Assembly: GCA_903813345.2 (NCBI GenBank)
Contig: CAIIXF020000006.1
Coordinates: 19,969,936-20,033,935, forward strand
Direction: 5' to 3'
Source of the DNA: Owenia fusiformis
Lineage: Eukaryota; Annelida; Polychaeta; Sabellida; Oweniidae
Length of the DNA: 64,000 bases
The position numbers were made by a program, and so were the translations under genes. Below the pieces are notes generated by a model. That model was not told the origin of the DNA. It was given only the letters and a program-made list of their open reading frames with translations, and searched no databases. Positions 57,465 to 64,000 of this stretch are shown here, in pieces (within the stretch, counting starts at the first letter, position 1; each line of letters starts with the position of its first letter).

Positions 57465-58057
57465 GAGATTTCTTATCCCGTACCAGATATTCCTGCATTG
57501 AGAGCATTCTTTTGCCTGTAAGATTACAACTTGGGAGAATTATCTACAGGCCTGTCAACTGTCCCGCAATTTGCGTATTTGTCACGCGTTTGCTGAAGAA
57601 TTTGAAGTCACGCCAGTTATTTTTGCGTGACAGAAAATGTCACGCAAATACGCATTTTACCTGGTAATTGTCAAGCAAAAATATTTCTGTAGGAAATTTT
57701 GTAAAAAAGATCGTCTACACAGCAAAAATACGAACGACGGGAAAAAACGTACGCATTTCGTTCGGACTTTTCACACGAATTACGGATATGTCACGCATTC
57801 AGTTCGAAATTTTTCGTCCCTACCCCCCCCACTTTACACGCAAATATTGTGACTAAAAACGAAATTTTTTTTGTTCCGCCGATAAACCCAGACAATTGTG
57901 GATTCAACTACAAGAAAAGAATGCTAAAATACCAAGGAATCTATTGAAATAGGTATCTTAAGTGTAAGGAGCATAGAAATTCTCCCATGTTGTAATCGTA
58001 CAGGCAAAAGAATAAGACGTTCGCAGGACTGACCTGGCACGGGATAAGAGATTTCAA
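57465..58057. repeat. Fold-back element interrupted by a TCACGC-rich repeat
   Basis: The left arm 57465-57546 (GAGATTTCTTATCCCGTACC, TTCTTTTGCCTGTAAGATTA) is inverted relative to 57979-58057. Its loop holds a repeat beginning GGCCTGTCAACTGTCCCGCA with many TCACGCA motifs (57549-57855). Confidence 0.65.
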
Positions 58058-58244
58058 CAATATCTAGTATATTATTTTCAAAAAGCAATGGGCAGTTGAT
58101 AGAAACTTGATATTTTGTAGCTCTTACCTAAGATTGAAACCAGTCAGATGATATAGAGTGAATAATGCTGTCTAAAAGAGAGAATTTCTGAAAATCTGCA
58201 ATTGCCAGGCAAGTTCAGTATCCAGAAAACATTTGTAACAATTG

Positions 58245-58497
58245 CAGGGCTGTCAACTTGGGACCATCTAACATGAGTGACTTCCACCTCAAATCTTTCC
58301 AGCTCGGTAACGCTCGCTGTTAAACTCCGTCAACAGGTGTAAAATATTTCAGAAGAAATGCGTGATATACACATATTTTGTACCAAATGCGTGACATAAA
58401 CGGCAATCGCATGCAAAGACTGAATGGAATGCGTTGCTATTTTTCCAGCAAATGCGTGACAATCACGCCTAATGCGTGAGGGTTGACAGGGCTGCAA
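58245..58497. repeat. Second TCACGC-family copy, inverted
   Basis: Reads TGCGTGA-rich sequence ending GCGTGAGGGTTGACAGGGCT, the reverse complement of the GGCCTGTCAACT...TCACGC start at 57549. Confidence 0.6.
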
Positions 58498-60038
58498 TTG
58501 ATCTGATTGGTCACTGCTCACCTGCCTGACCTCCAAAAGTGACAATTTCTGTTATACTAACCAACCAAATCACTTGTCAAGTTTCAGCTTGCCAAGAACT
58601 TCCATTTTGACGTGTCCTCTCCTTAGATGAGAGGTGACCCTCGATGTTGATTGGTCTACATCATGTGACCTGTATGACTAATGTCATTCAGGCCATATCA
58701 TCCAGGGCTCTCACCAGGAAACATTTAGGGTGTGGCGGAAACATCTTCAGCATAACTGTTCAATCTTGATAAATCATATTTGTATGTCATATTTTATCCT
58801 TTTTACATGCTATTATTGTGTATTCAGTCAAGTTTAGACTTTGGGAACAATCATGATTTGCCAATAGGTGTTGTTTGGAGCTAAATAGAGTGTGGTGCTG
58901 CACCACAGTCTAAAAGCCTAATGGGAGCCCTGTCATCATTGCTAATCGGTCAAATTAAATGCCATTTATTGATCAAACCTGGTGGGAACAAAATGACAGA
59001 TAAGGGAAATGCGTATGTTTGAATTTTTATGCAGCCCTATTGGAGTCACATGTTATTTTAAGGAATACATAATTCATTTATACATGTATGTACGGTCTCC
59101 ATCTTTCACATTTGCACAAAGAGTGCACTAAGCTACCAAGCAAAGAGAGCAGTGAATAATTTTTTATATGTATTAAAAATGGGAAGGTGACCTTCTTATT
59201 TTGTACTTTTACAAAGTAGGTCACTGAATTTTCTCATACATTATAACAAAATATCCTTATCACCCTTTTCTAGGTAGATCTCTTTGAGCGAAATTGAAAG
59301 ATGTAGACAATGTAGGAAAGGAGGAGTGAAAAAGAGATGGATTACATCCATTGCCATTTGCCATGAATGGACCTGGATATTAGAATTGGGTTGAGATTTT
59401 GAAAATCGCCAGACATGAGGCAGACGATGCAATTACCTCACCAAGATTTTGCAGAAAAATATTCATTCATTCATTTAGTTAATTCTTCAATTGAGACTTC
59501 GGAAATGTCTGTTACTTCACTTCTGATCCAAAATTTGCCTCACCAAATCTTAAATCCTGCGTACGCCCCCTGAATACATTTTTAAGGTATTTAAAGGCAG
59601 AATCAGATCTATAGGGGGTGACACAAGTACAAGCAACATGTGCAATTGACCTACCAGTCTATTCCTTATAATCTCAAATACAATATCTCCCAAAAGATTC
59701 ACGATATGTTATAAATTGATAAAGTTATCATGGTTTCAAAGTGCAAAAATAGGTGAAAAAAAAATTTATTGTAAAAATCTTTAGTTTTCCTCAAATGAAG
59801 TGTGCACCTTGGGGATTTTTAGAAAATAGACATGACAAGGAATGACATGAGCCACAAATATTCTAAAATCGAAACAAATTTTTGTTGGCCTGCTCGCTAG
59901 ATCTGATTCTCTCTTTAAGATATATCCTGTTCCTATTTTACATGTATTTTGAGAGGCATATTATTCTTGCATACATGGTCTACTCTACATCTTTCAGTTT
60001 GCATGCAGTTACAGGCTGAACAACATTTGTGAATCACA
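58498..60038. other. Intergenic stretch before the SLC35A5-like gene
   Basis: No exon is supported. Contains the second copy of the interspersed repeat at 59592-59755. Confidence 0.4.
59592..59755. repeat. Interspersed repeat, copy 2
   Basis: Matches 29687-29845 in the same orientation from TTTAAAGGCAGAATCAGATC onward, with scattered substitutions and a small deletion near the right end. Confidence 0.75.
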
Positions 60039-63000
60039 ATGTTGAACATTAAGAACTACAAGCCCATTGCTGAAACATTGGGTTTGTGCTGTATTTTCGT
60101 CACACTGGGATCTTGCAGGGTTATACTTACTAAACTATCTGTAAACAAAGGTGGGTATTTTGTTCAAATACTTCTACACAATTTGTGTATGCACTGGGGA
60201 TCAACTGAAAATGAAGAATGTCTCAATCTCAGCATGGCAAGTCTTCTGGTCTTTGTTTCCAGTTGATCCCCAGTGGTATTGGGAATCTCTCAAGAATATT
60301 AAGGAAATTCAAGAATCTCTTATATGATAATCTCCATGTATTTGGAGCCACACTGGTTATTTTTTGCATGCAGTTCCTCATCTTTTTTCAAAAAGACAGG
60401 GATTGTTATTAGTATATCGAGTTTACTGTTACCTTATTGCCATTAGTTTGTGATTTAAGAATTCAAGAATTTAAGGCACATGAATAGGTTACAACTGCAA
60501 GCTAGGCTCTAATTACATTTTGTATTACAGAAAAGTTATTGTGTGAGATAATAAGACAATATTTGTAGCCCTAAATACAAACATAAGGTTTTTGATGACC
60601 TTATGATGGATCAAAATGTTTTGTGTATAGTACATGTATTTATTACATGCACATTCACATTCTGTTTTGAAAATGAAGCAGGTGCAGGTCTGACCATGAG
60701 ACTGACCTTCATGTACATGCTGAATAGTGAATACTATTGATTTCAGACTGACCTTCATGTACATGCTGAATAGTGAATACTATTGATTTCAGACTGACCT
60801 TTATGTACATGCTCAATAGCGAATACTATTGATTTCAGACTGACCTTTATGTACGTACATGCTGAATAGTGAATACTATTGATTTCAGACTGACCTTTAT
60901 GTACGTACATGCTGAATAGTGAATACTATTGATTTCAGACTGACCTTTATGTACATGCTGAATAGCGAATACTATTGATTTCAGACTGACCTTTATGTAC
61001 GTACATGCTGAATAGTGAATACTATTGATTTCAGACTGACCTTTATGTACGTACATGCTGAATAGTGAATACTATTGATTTCAGACTGACCTTTATGTAC
61101 ATGCTGAATAGCGAATACTATTGATTTCAGACTGACCTTTATGTACATGCTGAATAGTGAATACTATTGATTTCAGACTGACCTTTATGTACATGCTGAA
61201 TATTGAATACTATTGATTTCAGACTGACATTTATGTACATACAGAATAGTGAATACTATTGATTTCAGACTGACCTTTATTTACATGCTGAATAGTGAAT
61301 ACTATTGATTTCAGACTGACCTTTATGTACATGCTGAATAGTGAATACTATTAATTTCAGACTGACCTTTATGTACATGCTGAATAGTGAATACTATTGA
61401 TTTCAGACTGACCTTTATGTACATGCAGAATAGTGAATACTATTGATTTCAGACTGACCTTTATGTACATGCTGAATACTTTTGATTTCAGATGGTCAAT
61501 ATGACTACATGCCAGTGACAGTTAATGTCTGCGCAGAGTTCATCAAACTAACTGTTTGCCTCCTACTGACAGCCAAACTAGCAAGAAAAGGTATGCATAT
61601 ATGTTTTTTATATTTCCCCTTCCCCTTAAAAATACAATTTGGGCTTCACGCCCTTGTTTTCTGAAAAAGTCCTTTCTTAGCAAAGTGGAGATGTTTTTCC
61701 AAGAGGAAAAGTTTTTGCCCAATTTCTAGATTCACCCCTGTACCAATGCTCTCTTTAGAAACCCCTTGTCTATATAGATGGACAATGGCAAGTTAGATCA
61801 TTCATTATTGCATACTACACGCTGCATCTCTCCCCTTTTACTACCATCTTCCATAATTGTGTGAATAATATAGGGGTTTTAAACATTCTTTTTACTTCAA
61901 GACAAATCGGTGTGTATACAGAGCATTTCCTGCAACAGAGCAGGGATCTTAGATCTACTGAAGTGGTCAATACCAGGAGCTTTCTACTTTGTTGATAATC
62001 TCCTTGCATTCTACATCATCAAGTATTTTCAACCAGTGAGTATGATGTTGTATATCACGCGGTCCTAACTTCGACCATTAATTATCCCATCGAACGAAGT
62101 TCGGAGGGATATAGGGAACGCCTCCGTCCGTCCGTCCGTACGTCCGTCCGTCTGTCCGTCCGTCTGTCCGGGCAATAACTCAAATACCATTGGCCCGATT
62201 TTGTTCATATTTTGTACACATATACCTTATGGGGGTAGAAGTTCTGCTCGAAAGCCGATTTTCAAAATGGCCGCTCATTTCAAAATGGCGGCCATTTTAG
62301 TGCCGATTTTGCAGTAATTTAGGTGCAATATGTAAAACTGTTATATCAATATGTTTTAAATGTAAAAAAGTTATAAAGGACATTAATAATGCTACAAATG
62401 TAGATATTAAAGAAGCACATGGCAGCCATCTTGAAAAATGGCGGCCTTTACTCATCATTTTACGATTTTTGCTATAACTCAAAAAATAGTGGAGCGATTT
62501 TGTTCATATTTGGTATGTGAATACTATAAGCATTGTACACTGTCTTAAGACACTTTTGGTAGAAGGCGGCCATTTTGAAAAAAAAATTGAAAAATGGCCG
62601 CCATTTTAACGTATTTTACTATAACTCGAAAAGTAGTGGAGCGATTTTGTTCATATTTGGTATGTGAATACTATAAGCATGGCACACTGTCCTATGACAC
62701 TTTTGGTAGAAGGCGGCCATTTTGAAAATTTTTTTGAAAAATGGCCGCCATTTTAACGTATTTTACTATAACTCGAAAAGTAGTGGAGCAATTTTGTTCA
62801 TATTTTTTGATATGTGAATACTTTAAGCATGGCACATTGTCTAATAAAACTTTGGGGAGTAGTCGGCCATTTTGAAAAATGGCCACCATTTTTATGTGTG
62901 TTATTTTACAAGTACGTGTGCGATTTTTCAAAAATTTTAGAGGTGGCTACTGAAAAGCATATTATTTCTTCTGATGACAACTTGGCTAGTGAGCAACCAT

Positions 63001-63930
63001 TTTGAAAATGGTGGCCTTTCTGGTGTGTTGTTTTATGATATTTGCTATTCGTTTGTAAAAATGCCAGCCATTTCTGTTCGATGGGATTCGCTACGCTTTG
63101 GCGTTGCCGTTGTTCTGGTTTGAATTTTTGACCTACCAGATGCTCAAAAATCAAGGATTGCGAGTCTCATACTGCACCGTTTTTCTTCAAACTTATACCA
63201 TTAAAAGCAAAACAAAATTGCCTTTCTGTCGGTGCATTACTTTATTGTAAAGAGTCCCTCGTTCTAGCAGCGTTTTGGTCCCCAGTTGTTAGAAGGTACC
63301 AACAGAAAGGGATTTTTGTTATGCTTTGAATGGAGCAAGTTTGAAGAAAAACGGTGCAGTACAAGACTCGTAATCCTTGATTTTCAAACATCCGGTAGAT
63401 CAAAAATTCAAATTAACAGTTGAAGTTAGTACTGCGTGTATATGTAAGGACTGTTTTTGAAAGAATGAAACATGAGTAATGTAGAACAAATCTCAATGTC
63501 TGAATGTTTAGCAATACCTCAAAGCTCCTTATGCATCTATTTTAAATGACATAACAAATTTGTTGCAACAGGTTTATGGAAATCAGGCAGTTTTGCAGCT
63601 TGGAATTTTGTGATAACTGGTAGATGTACGATCTGACATTGAATAATGATGTATAGTTCAAGGCACTTAGATTCTTGAATATTTTAATGATTTTACAGAA
63701 ATTAGCAATTCACACAGGAAATGCATCTCCCATCCTTTTAACTATACCAGCAGTAATACAAATCATACTCTGCTCAAATACAGTAATATGAAGTTAAGTT
63801 GATGTGCTTCATGTTTTTCATGGTTTAATATAATGTAACATATGTCTATATTTTATTTCAAGGCTGTGGTTGTACTTCTGGGGAACTTTGTAATCATCAC
63901 AACATCATTGCTATTTAGGCTTGTCTTAAA
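60039..63930 (+). CDS. SLC35A5: SLC35A5-like nucleotide-sugar transporter, 5' part
   Basis: Four exons in frame: 60039-60150, 61492-61590, 61902-62035 and 63863-63930; the gene continues past the window. Segments align with vertebrate SLC35A5: LGSCRVILTKLSVNK, then DGQYDYMPVTVNVCAEFIKL, then LLKWSIPGAFYFVDNLLAFY, then AVVVLLGNFVIITTSLLFRL. The family has about ten membrane helices and carries nucleotide sugars into the Golgi or ER lumen; this part covers roughly helices 1 to 4. Junctions are GT/AG with matching phases (1, 1, 0, 2). The start ATG at 60039 gives a short cytosolic N-terminus before the first helix. Intron 1 holds the acceptor-bearing minisatellite and intron 3 holds copy 3 of the dispersed repeat. 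The exact paralogue within SLC35A is likely but not certain. Confidence 0.88.
60701..61491. repeat. 46-50-bp minisatellite carrying splice-acceptor copies
   Basis: About 17 units of the type ACTGACCTTTATGTACATGC, TGAATAGTGAATACTATT, GATTTCAG. Some units carry an extra GTAC. The last unit is truncated and supplies the real acceptor of SLC35A5-like exon 2 at 61490-61491. Confidence 0.92.
62083..63121. repeat. Dispersed GGCCATTTT repeat, copy 3, inverted
   Basis: Begins ATCCCATCGAACGAAGTTCG and CGTCCGTCCGTCC, runs through several units with AAAATGGCGGCCATTTT and TAGTGGAGCGATTTTGTTCA, and ends TTTGGCGTTGCCGTTGTTCT. Reverse complement of the copies at 32014 and 41180. It sits in intron 3 of the SLC35A5-like gene. 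An inverted pair at 63170-63235 and 63325-63385 (TGCACCGTTTTTCTTCAAAC and complement) follows it. Confidence 0.85.
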
Positions 63931-64000
63931 GTAAGTATAAGATTAACATGAACTCACACTTCAATTTTTCCCTTCCTGACTAAGTAATTCAGATTCATAG

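Noticed and set aside
60847-61056. Minus-strand repeat-encoded protein in the minisatellite
   Set aside because: Open only because 46- and 50-bp units happen to combine in frame; antisense to an intron of a well-supported gene.

Overview
The window is AT-rich, intron-rich metazoan nuclear DNA. Split genes have GT/AG introns, intronic C/D-box snoRNAs and AATAAA signals, and there are extracellular PAN, chitin-binding and olfactomedin modules and many fold-back transposons. A marine invertebrate (lophotrochozoan or invertebrate deuterostome) fits best. No base composition or database search was run, so the species is not claimed.

Layout. 0-3.7 kb: the 3' part of a minus-strand gene made of phase-1 PAN/Apple exons. 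4-11.5 kb: non-coding DNA with short fold-back elements. 11.58-16.60 kb: a 5-kb, almost wholly palindromic mobile element with a 6-bp target duplication (GATATG) and AG...CT ends. Each arm encodes the same 124-aa basic protein, and the arms meet at a C-free, purine-rich spacer. 19.50-20.55 kb: a decayed mariner between TA duplications. 24.9-27.4 kb: several small minus-strand exon candidates, including a textbook signal-peptide exon. 30.3-33.5 kb: a minus-strand secreted protein combining a split chitin-binding (peritrophin-A) domain with an olfactomedin domain. 34.9-40.0 kb: nested fold-back elements.

The best-supported block is 40.9-52.3 kb. RPL7A (minus, seven coding exons, 265 aa, TOP-like start) and MED22 (plus, three coding exons, 144 aa) lie head to head, as Surf3 and Surf5 do in the vertebrate Surfeit locus. 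RPL7A introns carry a U24 snoRNA, as in vertebrates, and also two complete U14 snoRNAs plus a truncated third. An almost perfect 836-bp tandem duplication begins next to the predicted RPL7A start site. Downstream are a convergent minus-strand gene of unknown function (54.07-55.04 kb) and the first four coding exons of an SLC35A5-like nucleotide-sugar transporter (60.04 kb to the window end). The second coding exon of that transporter follows a minisatellite in which every unit carries a copy of the splice acceptor.

The genes do not form one pathway. RPL7A and MED22 are housekeeping genes for ribosome and Mediator function. The PAN and chitin-binding/olfactomedin genes look like secreted or matrix proteins. 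Much of the remainder is transposon-derived. Multi-exon genes are entered as whole spans with exon coordinates in the evidence.
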